DNA of 64,000 bases. Origin: Anarhynchus alexandrinus. Taxonomy: Eukaryota; Chordata; Aves; Charadriiformes; Charadriidae. This document shows, piece by piece, positions 1 through 10,900 of the stretch. Below the pieces are notes generated by a model. The model saw only the letters and a program-made list of their open reading frames with translations, was not told the DNA's origin and made no database searches. Position numbers and translations under genes: made by a program. The DNA lies in assembly GCA_008711295.1 (NCBI GenBank), contig VUYV01000008.1:3067144-3131143 (forward strand), read 5' to 3'. How positions within the stretch are numbered: the first letter of the stretch is position 1; each line of letters opens with the position of its first letter.

Positions 1-2847
1 GTTGGTGGGTTGTTCAGTAGCAATTTATTGGATGTTGTCTGATAAGAAGGCCGATCAATGCAATTTATTCTGCAGCATAAAAATTGCAGTGGATTTTCAT
101 GGATAGCAAAGCTAAAGCTAAATGCCTTTTCCCTGGAGGAAGACAAACAAAAGGAAATCTGTACCAAGTATCTCGTGATCTAAGAAGAGATCAAAGAGTG
201 ATAGTGTTACAGTTAGAAATGATGAAATGCACACTTGTGCATATTGCTCAGTAATATAGTAGGCATTCATTTAAGGGGAGTTTTTTTTGCAGCATACCGC
301 ATTGAAAACACATGTCTAATAGGTGCATTCATTTTAATATGCTCATTCATTGAGCAGGCCTGATTAATTAGTGCGTGTCACCATCTGGTACTTACTGAGA
401 CTATTCATTTTTAAAATGTTGAAATTGTAGGGAATGTTGCACACCAATTAAGTTCCTTTTAATTGGATTATGTTAGTATAAAGTATTACTGGAGAGGGCC
501 TTCATTGTGATTCAGCCAGCATGCATCTAAGGGAGACCCGCCAGCCTGAAATTACTTAGAACAAAGGGAAAATGCCTGAAATGCATGTTTATTGCTATCT
601 TTGTGCACTCAACAAAGATGATGTCCACAAATAAGAGCCACGAAAATACTTCTGCATTTCTACGCAGGGTTCGGTTTCGTGACATGAGGGTATCTCAGCT
701 GATTACTTCATCCCTGCACTGCAACTCTGCATCTGTCATCTTCTCCCTCTGACCTGGAAAGTGAAATACGCTTTTGCGTTTCTGTTTGTTTGATATCAAC
801 TTAACAGGGCCAGACTGAGCCCTCCTGTGTGCAGTTGTGTATCTGCTGAAATGAGGAGCATTATTCTCATTTACAGAAAGAGTGATTTGGCCTTTAAAGC
901 TGATAAACTGTCTGTGCTGACTCAACCATTTAGTGAATTGAAGTATCACGATCTGCTGGCTGCAGCACCACATTAGGAGCAGAACTTGTCTGTCTGTACT
1001 TGCTCCTGTCACTGACTCACTTGGTGAATTTTAGTTACTTAGCATCACTGCACTGCAGTGTTTCCGTGTATAAATTGTGAATAGTTATGTTTATCAACTT
1101 ACAGAAAAGGCTTTGAGATACAGGGATGAAATGCATGATGTTGATATTACGCATTTACTGCTAATGCTTTCTTTAGAAGCTTAATGCTGTTTCGTATTTA
1201 ACATCTGAGGTTGTTACCGCCTTGATTTTGCGGCAATTGAGTATCTTCAAGTAAGTTCTGTCATCCGAACTACTCATTTCAGAAGAGGCAGGAGCTCTGC
1301 AGAGAACACATTCCCATTTCTTAGCAGTTACACGGGCTGTCATGGAAGCAGGGAAGTTACAGAAGAAAAGAAACATGATCACTGTAGCAACTTAAGAGAT
1401 CTCATGTGTGACCGCCTGGATCTCTTGTTGACCTTCTTTGTTTTGGAGAGAAGGGTAAGAATCTAGACATGAATAATGTCAGGATATTTTTTTCTTGTTG
1501 TATTTGTGTGCATTTTCATCACCTTCGATGGACTCTGCTGCCCCCTGCCAAGATGCAGCTGCTGTTAACAGCAAGAGAAGCAATAGCCTGAACACGTGAA
1601 GAATATTTTACATTTTTTAATACTGAAAGAAGATTTCGTTTCTCTTATTGCTCATAACCACTCTCACTATAATTATCACTCATAATAGGGAATCTGTAGT
1701 TGAAACAGTAAATGTACTTTCTTTAAAGGGAGGGAAAAACATCAGAAAAATCATTTTTAGTTCTACAGCAATGAAGAAATTGCCTGAATTTTTTTTAGAA
1801 TGCAAATACTTGTTTTGACATATAAAGGTCACTATGAATTTAATTCGTAGTAGCATAGGAGTGCTTCTGATTTCAAAGTATGAAAGTAATACAATGTTGG
1901 AATTCTTTTGGTTGTTTTCTTAAGATACATTTCCTCTCGTTTGAAGGTGCGTATTTCCTCTTTTTGCCACTGCCTGCAGCTGTAAGGGCACGCTGCAGGA
2001 ACTGCTCATCCTGCCCCTGCTGAAGCCAGCTGGGAACCCAGCTGTAGTTTACAATCCTGAGAAGTCAGTGGCGTGTCTGTTTCACAGACTGTGTCAAAAG
2101 TCATGTTAGAGCGTGGTTGTGATTAAACCATTTCCATTAGGTGCTGAAGAGCAAAAAATCTAAAATGTATATACATGTCTTATGTATTTTTCTGTGTACA
2201 AGTTACATGTCTGCATTTACACAGATATGTCAACACGTATTTTATTTTTAATCTAAATTGTGGCAGGTGGCACTCCTGGGAGGTGGGATGTATGTTTGCA
2301 CAGAGCTATGACCGTGCAGTAGTTTTTACTCCAACTGGAGCATTGTGTTGCAGTTCTGCTAAGTTTCCTGTAATTCACATTGATACGTTGAGTGTAGCGC
2401 TCATTTGGGTTAGAGGAAAACTGATCAGTACCAGTGTATCTGAGCAAATGAGAGTGAGTACAGCCAATGGGAAAACATAAGATTGTAGTCATATGAAGGC
2501 GTGCAAGAGACTGCTTTCTCATTTCTACTCCACCATTATTAGCAGGAAATGCTTAGCCTGGAAGGCCATAAACCTGTCTGGTTTGTGATAGGATTCTACA
2601 GTAAGTGCAGTTTCTGCAATTTTGGAGAAATAATATCATCACCCGGTTAAATCTTAAAAACACATATATGCACTAACCCTCTTGTTTAAATTGTTTGTTC
2701 AGAGGTTTTATGTAATGGAGAAATATATTTTCGAAAAAAACATTTCATTTAGATTCCCATTAGTGTAACTTTACTCCTTATATCTGTTAAATACATGAAA
2801 AGAAGGAGCTAACCAGAGTATAAAATTCTAGTATGTGTGCGATCCTG

Positions 2848-2865
2848 CTCTCTCTCTCTCTCTCT
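2848..2865 (+). repeat. (CT)9 microsatellite
   Basis: Eighteen bases of perfect CT dinucleotide repeat in the upstream intron. Confidence 0.9.
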
Positions 2866-4020
2866 GATTTTAGGAGAAATATTTCTTAATGTAATTTTTC
2901 TCCTTACAATATTTGGGCTTGCAAAGTGTTGAAACAACAAATCTTGGCAGAGATCAAAATAAATACAAAGGCATTTTACTCTGTATATATGAAACAAAGG
3001 CTGAAAGTTTGGGCAGATCTCTATCTGGCAGACTTTCTATCTCTTACGTCATACAGAGAGAGCTTTTGGCACTGACTTTTTGGCAAAAAGCTTTGTCTGC
3101 AAACATATTTAGTCAGCATATGAAATATGATAGCCCTGGTATACCACGGATGTGTCTGAAGATACTCTAATAGAGTTAGACTTCAGCCCCATCTGGTGTT
3201 GGAACAGGATTGCTATATTGGAGTTTTCCAGCATCGGACAGCCCTTTGCCAAAACACAGAGCAGTACGTGAGGAGACTGACAAATTCATACAAGTGTCAG
3301 TTTTACTAATGGTTTCTATTGTTTGCTACGCTGATGAAAACCAGTTGTGCCCATGGTGAATTCCAGCATAGCTGTCCTGCTGCTGAGTTACGAACCATGG
3401 CTCTGTAGAGAGCTGCATCTTTAACTGAATGGGTTTATTAATACCCATTCAATGTACCTGTGTGATCAAGTATATCTTCACCCGAAGCCTGTAAGAATAT
3501 AAAATTATTGATTTTCAATGTCTGTGTTTACAGAAGTAGCAGTGGACATACAAACTCTTTCACCTCAGTGAAATGTCTCCAATAATTTGAGTTATGCAAC
3601 AGTGACGAAGAGACAAGACTTGTGGATTTGGCTTAGAGGGCTTAAAATCTTCAGGCATTAATTCATTAAACTCTCAAATCCTGGATACTTCAATGACTAT
3701 AAAGCACAGCAGATTCGTGTTTGGTTTTTACTTAAGGCTGATTGTTTCAGAAAATAAAAAGGTTCTATTTGAAAGAGATTCTCAGATCTTTTTCAATTGA
3801 TATTTCTGGAGGGGTTGGGTAGAAAAGCTACATGTGAAACAAATCAGGGACTAAAAATCCACAGCTTTGTTTTGAGGATATAAGAATGGTTTATTGCCAC
3901 TATTGTAAGCTAAAGGAGAAGAAACAGTGACTTCCCAGAAAGGTTTCCCCCGCATTTTTATCTGACTTTTCCAAGATTGCAGCCCAGGCTGTCCCTTCAG
4001 CCAAAATACCTGTCCAGTTA

Positions 4021-4155
4021 TCATAGAATCATAGAATGGTTTAGGTTGGAAAGGACCTTGAAGATCATCGAGTTCCAACCCCCCTGCCATAGGCAGGGAC
4101 ACCTCCCACTAGACCAGGCTGCCCAAGGCCACGTCCAGCCTGGCCTTGAACACCT
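4021..4155 (-). mobile_element. truncated CR1 LINE 3' end
   Basis: It begins TCATAGAATCATAGAATGG, the reverse complement of the CR1 terminal ATTCTATGATTCTATGA, and continues through AGGTTGGAAAGGACCTTGAAG to the conserved CAGCCTGGCCTTGAACACCT. Only about 135 bp of the 3' region remain, the usual 5'-truncated form. It is in the intron just upstream of the start-codon exon. Confidence 0.93.
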
Positions 4156-4708
4156 AATTTATAATTATAATAAGTTATAATTTGACTCTGATGAAAAAAG
4201 CACTAAAATGGCAGAGTTTGGAATTGCTCGAACATATTTTGTCACTTAAGCTGAGCTCATTCACATGTGAAGCTAAAGCAAACAATCTCAATTGCATTTA
4301 GGAGAGTAAACATACTCTTACGTTCCTGTCTCATGTTTAAGTAGTTATGTTGAAAGCAATGTGCACTAACCTTTGGTTTTATATCCTCTTCCTAGCACTT
4401 GTTTTATTGGGCAAAATTAAAGGTCAATTGTCCTGAAGTAGTCATTGCCACTTCTCTCTTTCTTTCCCTGCTTTCAGTAATACAGGGCCTAGCTGCCAAA
4501 GTTTTCATTCTTTATGTATGAGAAGAATGATGTTTGCAACTTTTTTTGCATTTCAGTTACACAGTTCTGTAAACTCACATAAAAAGAGCCAAGACATCAG
4601 GAAAAGGCTACTTGCTTATTCCAAGTCGTTCATAGTGTAAAAAATGTAAGTATATTGATCAACCTGGTTTTTCCCCATTCTTATCCTCGTTCTCTTTTGT
4701 GTTTCAGA

Positions 4709-4744
4709 ATGATCACTGCTCAAAACAGTAGCTATACTAAGTGA
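4709..4744 (+). promoter_or_regulatory. upstream ORF 1 in the PEAK1 leader (11 codons)
   Basis: An ATG lies one base after the predicted splice junction and reads 11 codons to TGA at 4742-4744, ending 75 nt before the PEAK1 start. Its initiation context depends on the 3' end of the unseen upstream exon. That it is translated is inference. Confidence 0.35.
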
Positions 4745-4759
4745 ACAGAGTGGAAGCAT

Positions 4760-4786
4760 ATGGATGAAATCCTTACCATGCACTGA
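4760..4786 (+). promoter_or_regulatory. upstream ORF 2 in the PEAK1 leader (MDEILTMH)
   Basis: A second ATG with G at +4 opens an 8-codon frame ending at TGA 4784-4786; the in-frame ATG at 4778 has the context ACCATGC. Short terminating ORFs of this kind usually reduce initiation downstream but allow reinitiation. Confidence 0.35.
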
Positions 4787-4949
4787 ACAGCACAGCATCA
4801 AGCGCAAAGCTCTGGGAAAATGTCTGCTTGCAACACTTTCACTGAACACGTCTGGAAACCTGGTGAATGTAAGAACTGCTTCAAGCCTAAAAGCTTGCAT
4901 CAGTTACCCCCAGTATCTGAAAAAAAAACCCTCTCGCATGGAAATCTGA
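4764..4949 (+). promoter_or_regulatory. upstream ORF 3, overlapping the PEAK1 start out of frame (61 codons)
   Basis: This ATG opens a frame that runs through the PEAK1 ATG at 4820 and ends at 4949, 130 nt inside the main coding region in another frame. Ribosomes using it would bypass the PEAK1 start, so it could act as a repressive overlapping uORF. The peptide resembles nothing I know; part of its length is a forced shadow of the conserved PEAK1 N terminus. Confidence 0.35.
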
Positions 4950-7900
4950 AAACCAATGCAAACCAAAGTAACAGCCATCGTGGGAGAAATACAGGGAATT
5001 TCCGACCACCTGTGGCAAAGAAACCCACTATAGCTGTGAAACCCACCATGATGGTAGTAGATGGGCAGGGTGTATGTGGCGAAATGAGCACACTGGATCA
5101 TTGTGAGAATAAATCAGTGCCTGCAGGTTGGAACCGAAACAAAGCTGTCTCGAACAAAAAACCACTGAACAATAATAATGAAGATGAAATTGAAGGTTAT
5201 AGCCAAGTTCATAGGCCTTATGGCAACAATGACGGTGTAGGTAAGATACCAAATAACAATAATAATGGACTGACAGAAGTTTTGAAGGAAATTGCGGGTT
5301 TGGATACCACACCTCAACTAACTGGAAATGAAACGAACTCAAGAGAAACCTTCTTGGGAAGAATAAATAATTGTTATAAAAGATCGTTGGAAAGAAAGAT
5401 CCCTCCAAGCTGCATGATGGGCGGAATGAAGGATTCACACAGTAAGCACGTTATTCTGAGTGGAAGCACTGAAGTAATAAGTAATGAAGGTGGACGTTTC
5501 TGTTATCCAGAGTTCTCTAGCGGAGATGAAAGTGAGGATGACACGTTTTTTGGCAGCATGCAAGAAGAGCATGAGAGCTGGGATGAAAGTGATGAAGAGT
5601 TGCTAGCAATGGAAATTCGTATGAGGGGCCAACCTCGCTTTGCTAATTTTAGAGCTAACACCCTATCTCCTGTTCAGTTCTGTGTTGACAAAAAATGGAA
5701 TACTGTGCCTCTTAGAAACAAGTCTCTCCAGCGGATCTGTGCAGTAGATTATGATGACAGTTACGATGAAATTTTAAATGGTTATGGGGAAGAGACTGTG
5801 ATTTTTTATGGGCAAGAGAGCATGCAGAGCATGGTATCTTCTGATTCTACATCTCCTGATTCTTCTTTGACAGAAGAGTCTCGTTCTGGAACAACCAGCA
5901 GTTCTTCACAGAAGCTCTGCAATGGAGGGTTATCTCCTAGTACTCCTCAGGACCTCAAAGTGATTGAACCAGAATATGAAAGTCTTTGTGATAATCAACA
6001 AGTGAAGGATGTGTCAAAAGCTCCCAGAACGGTTCCGAAAAGTCTAGAAACTCATAAGGCAGTCCTCGCACTTCGACTGGAAGAGAAGGATGGCAAAATT
6101 GCTGTGCAGACTGATAAGCAAGAGAATAAAAGTTCTTCTGATGTTGCTGGTCAAGCTGTAACTATAAATTTGTTGCCTGTGGAAGAGCAAGCTAAACCTT
6201 ACAGGGTGGTGAATATGGAACAACCTGTCTGCAAGCCATATACTGTAGTAGATGTATCAGCTGCCATGACCAATGAATGTAAGGAGAATCAGACTGAAAC
6301 CTCAGAAACCAAAACTACATCATCTAACCCAAGCTCACCAGTAACTCCGGGCACACCTATTACATCCTCTGCAGCATCACCTGTACGAGTAAATGCTAAT
6401 CTGAAAAAATCCAGTGCAATCAGATATCAAGAAGTGTGGACTTCTAGTACTAGTCCAAGGCAGAAGATACCTAAGGTGGAGTTAATTGCTAACAGCTCAG
6501 GACCTTCTGTTCCTCCCAGAAAGACAAGCCACAAGTCAGCTCCTACTTCACCTACAGCTACAAACGTTTCTTCAAAAACTATCCCAGTTAAATCTCCCAA
6601 TTTATCGGAGATAAAATTCAACAGCTACAATAATGCTGGCATGCCACCTTTTCCTATTATCATTCATGATGAGCCCACTTACGCTAAGAGTTCCAAAAAT
6701 GCTATTAAAGTTCCTATTGTAATCAATCCAAATGCATATGATAACCTGGCTATCTATAAAAGTTTTCTAGGGACCAGTGGAGAGCTATCCATCAAAGACA
6801 AAACTACTAGTGTAATAAGCCACACATATGAAGAAATAGAAACAGAAAGCAAAATGACGGAAGCCACAGGAAGTAAACCCATGGAATTTTCCCAAGCAAA
6901 GGGGGTGACTAATAGCTCTGAATGCAGGCTGGGTTCTGTGGCTCAAAAGGTCCAAGAGTTTAATAGCTGTCTCAGTAAAAGTCAGATATCACCACAGAGA
7001 AGTCATAGTTCTGACCACAGCTCCCCATCAAGAGTTCAAAAGACAACACAAGAGCCTGCAGCAAAAATAGACGTAACACCAGAGGCTTCTGTTGGCAGCA
7101 GCAGCGGTAGAGAGAATGCAAGCACGGTGCTTTCACAGATTGTGGCTTCTATCCAGCCTCCGCAGTCTCCTCCAGAAACGCCTCAGTCTGGACCCAAGTC
7201 TTGCAGTGTAGAAGAACTGTATTCCTTACCCCCAGATGCAGATGCTACTAAAAACACCCTGGTACGACCCAAATCTCTGTTTACTTCCCAGTCTGAAATA
7301 GAGTCATCCAAGACAGTGGAAAATGCTGCCATTAAAATGCAAAAAGATTCACTTTCACAGCCAGTTGCCACTCACTCTCCAAAGCCAGTGAGAGCTATCC
7401 CAAATACCACAAGTCCCAAAACAGAGCAAGCACCACCGTTTCCTCCTCCACGGTCTACTTCTTCACCCTATCATGCAAGTAACTTGTTGCAAAAACATTT
7501 CAGCAATTGGACCAAACCGAACAGCCCTACCAGGTCGACGGAGGCTGAGTCGATCCTTCATTCAGAAGGTCGCCGAGCTGCAGATGCAAAACCCAAACGC
7601 TGGATATCGTTTAAGAGCTTCTTTCGCCGCAGAAAAACTGACGATGAGGAAGACAAAGAGAAAGAAAGAGAGAAAGGAAAATTGGTGGGTCTTGATGGGA
7701 CTGTTATCCATATGCTCCCCCCTCCTCCAGTTCAACGTCATCACTGGTTCAGTGAGGCAAAGTCAGACTCCAGTGAGAAGCCGTCGATTGTTTTCATGTA
7801 TAGATGTGAACCAGCCCAAGCTGAACCAAAGGCCGATCATCACAACAGGAGCGGAGCGGAGTCTGCTATCGCAGATGCACTAGCAAAAGACAAAGAAGAA

Positions 7901-7983
7901 ACGCAGGAAAAATCTCCAGAGAGCTCTGAGCAGAAAATAGCGAGCCATTCATCACCACCTCAGATTCCCAAGAAAATCCCCAG
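4820..7983 (+). CDS. PEAK1: PEAK1 coding exon 1 (N-terminal scaffold, residues 1-1055)
   Basis: This 3.16-kb coding part lies in an unusually long internal exon (4708-7983). The start at 4820 has A at -3 and opens with MSACNTFTEHVWKPGECKNC, which I recognise as the PEAK1 N terminus. The region is Ser/Thr/Pro-rich and probably disordered. Tyr640 in AYDNL fits a Grb2 SH2 ligand (pYxN), and Tyr670 in TYEEI fits the classical Src SH2 ligand; by a constant offset of 5 these appear to match human Tyr635 and Tyr665. In mammals the actin-targeting region lies roughly within residues 340-730. Further on are PPFPPPR (872-878) and a basic patch at 924-939. The donor is CAG|GTAATC. Reading through it gives an immediate TAA at 7985-7987, so the apparent C terminus at 7987 is an artefact of reading unspliced DNA. 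Confidence 0.96.
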
Positions 7984-10900
7984 GTAATCTGCTCATCTTT
8001 TTAGTCACTTACTCAGTTGTGAACTTTCCTGTATATACTGCTGAAAAGGGGAGAAATTAAGGAGTTTTACTGCATTAAGTGTAAATTTTTCAAAGTACAT
8101 TTATTTTAGGTAACTTAAAGCATATTTTTAAAATCTTTGCATTACATTGGATATCTTAAAAGATTAAAAAAAATTATGAGAAAGAGTCATATTTGGAGTT
8201 TGTATTGCAGGTTCACTAATATGTCACAATAGCCATGTTACATTGAATCAGATACATTTTCCTGAATTTCTAGTTTAAGAAAGTGTTCTTATGTTACAGG
8301 AAACTAAAGAATTTCTCTGCAGAAATAGAAGGCAGCTATTGAAAAGTAAAATAGAAATTAAAAGATCTGTGACTCATAAAAGGTGGTGTGCTAACTTTAT
8401 CTCACATACCCAAGAATACAAGAGATGCTAATTAACTTGATGCTACACTGCAACATCACTGCATCACTCCCAAAATAATCCATGTAAAAAAGTAATAATG
8501 GAATAAGATTATCTATAAAATAATCTATCTCTGTTTTGCAAGGCCTTTAGAGATGAATATACTTTGTTCTCTAACGGTATTGGACTCAGTAGAGCTGGTC
8601 GCTCCACTTCTGTCTGACAAGTTTGCTCAGTGATTTAATTTTTTTTAAAACAATTTACTAAAATGATTTGTTGTTTCAGTTTCTGTGAAAGTATTTGGCC
8701 AGTAGATATTTATTTTACTCCTATAAGTTCATGGTAGTTGAACGTTTTAGGTCTGTCTGTTGATTTAAAGGTCTGTTTGTTCCCTTATCAAGGGTACACG
8801 TGCTTTCTTGGTTGTCTCTGAATACAAAGAACCATGTTTATTTCCAAATTTTCAACGTACCACTGAGTTCATACATCTCATGACAGTGCATAACCTAAGA
8901 GGGCTGGAGACATTTGTTGAAGTCACGTGGGCACAGTATGCATTTTCACTGAGTACAGACTGCAGCTGCGGATGTATTAAAACATGTCTTCCAATGTTAT
9001 TATACAAACCAATTCCAAAATAGCTTCAAACTTGCATTATTTCATTCATTATAATAATAACCTAGTGAGAGGAAATTAACAATTTTGTAAAGTTTGAGCT
9101 ATGTGTGAGCCTCAGAAAATGTATCATGGCAGTGTTCTTTGGTTTTCTTTCTCCGTTGTCTATGCAAGACAGTTGCAGTAATTTTTAGTTAAAATGGTTT
9201 TAAAGTTGGCTTAAACTAATAGAAATCTGGGTGAGCATAGTTTGAGTTTACCATAAACTGAATGCTGCTTGTCTTGAAGTAAAATAACTATGTCTTAAAC
9301 TAACCAAGAGTGACCGTTTGCACCAAGGGTAATTAAATCACTTTTAAATCACATCTTGGGAACACCGATAGAGCATTCTCATGAAGATCAGGACTAATTT
9401 TCAGACTGTTTGCCTTTTGTCAGATGCGGACAGCTTTGGGTTTTGTAATGTAAGGTGGTGATAGGGTTTATCAAAGTGTGATGTAAAGCTGGTTTCTGTA
9501 GATTTACATTTTAAGTAATTGCCCCAAATACAAGATAGGATGGTCTCCAAAACCTTAGTGTACTGTCTGTTTCTGCAGACTTGGTGAATGGCAATCTCAG
9601 GGTCAAGAATTTTATTTAAGAAAAAAGTACATGAAAATTAAAAAATAGGGGTTTAAAAAAATCCCAGTACAAATAGTGGGTGTGAGTTTCAGAAACATCA
9701 AGCACTTTCACAAACTACTGAAGTCAGTAGAAGCTGTAAGCGTTCAGCATCTCTGCAAATTGTGCAGTACCACAATAATACAGGGGTGTGGGCCATGACA
9801 AAAGGGGGGTGGTCCCTGTATTTACAGTGCTTATTAAAGCTGAAGACAGTGGGGAGTGTACCCAGGGCTGGAATAACCCTTTATAGGAGTCTAGTCTCTC
9901 TAGATGCACCCTGAATTAAATGGGGAGAGGTAGGCAGCTTTAGAGAGCAAGTTAAAGCTCTCAACCCCCCTTTAGAGGAACCCATTTTTTTTGTTATCTC
10001 CAGGGGAACCTAAAGAAAATGAGGTTGTACCAACATTTTTTTTAGCAGCGTTACCACATACATTGCCATCAAGAGATTCACTTGCTCCCACCTCCTTAGT
10101 GCCCTGCTCTTGTGTTGGCAAGACAGTTCATGTTGTCGCCTATTGTGAACCAGACTGGAGAAGTGATCCAAGGGAAAAATAACTTTGCACTTATTTTTGA
10201 GCCAGATCAATTCGCTGATGTGACAGGGGGACCAGTCACAAAGGAGCAGCTGCTTATCTCCGTGGTAAAATGGCAGTAAGAGGCTAATGGCTGCGGTCAT
10301 AGTTGGCACTTGTTCTTAGACTACCCTAGTGATGGTGCTGTTATAATGGGGGTTTTTTATATTTTTGCACTATTACTGGAATACTTCTGCCCTTACTGTT
10401 GAAGGCAGTTGGTCATTTTCTCCTGTCTCATTCACTTACTCCAAAAAGTATGTTTACTCTTTATTTTTCCACAAGTCATGATGATGTTAGCTAAAACAGT
10501 ATCTCACAATTTTCCCTGGTGAAAATTGGAATTTTCCAAATGTTAGAATTGGAATTTCTTCTTTCTAACAATATTTTTCTATGGTTTCTACAAATTTAAA
10601 AAAAAAATACACTGAGGTGCTGAGAAATATGTTGTGGGAACACTGGACAGTGGATATCTTTATCCTTCAGTTGTTACATTCAGTTATCTTGATGCAATTT
10701 GATGCCTTAAGTTATTTGGGTTCTTACTTATTTTTTAATACTGTTAAAGAGACCAAGTGAAACCTTATAGTGCCAAAAAATGAAGTTAATTTTTTTTTTG
10801 TTTAAGGGTTTTGTCTTTTGTTTTTAATATCCCAGTAGGTGAGAATCAGGATTGTCAACTTTCATTTTTGCACAAGCAGGAGACATAACAGAGGAGATGC

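Larger units (their letters stand above)
1..4707 (+). other. PEAK1: intronic sequence upstream of the PEAK1 start-codon exon
   Basis: The acceptor at 4706-4707 shows this is the 3' part of an intron. It holds the CR1 fragment at 4021-4155 and a (CT)9 microsatellite at 2848-2865. Small open frames (at most about 105 codons) show no recognisable protein. I see no promoter or CpG island here, so the PEAK1 promoter lies further upstream. Confidence 0.6.
4708..4819 (+). other. PEAK1: PEAK1 5' UTR portion in the start-codon exon
   Basis: A good acceptor (pyrimidine tract then GTTTCAG at 4701-4707) precedes 4708, so translation begins in an internal exon and one or more noncoding 5' exons lie upstream, probably outside the window. 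The 112-nt leader part contains four upstream ATGs (4709, 4760, 4764, 4778), described separately. Confidence 0.75.

Noticed and set aside
5028..5438. 136-codon open frame on the minus strand
   Set aside because: It is antisense to conserved PEAK1 coding sequence and looks like a shadow of it; no known motif.
7473..7883. 136-codon + strand open frame
   Set aside because: It overlaps PEAK1 exon 1 in another frame and resembles no known protein.
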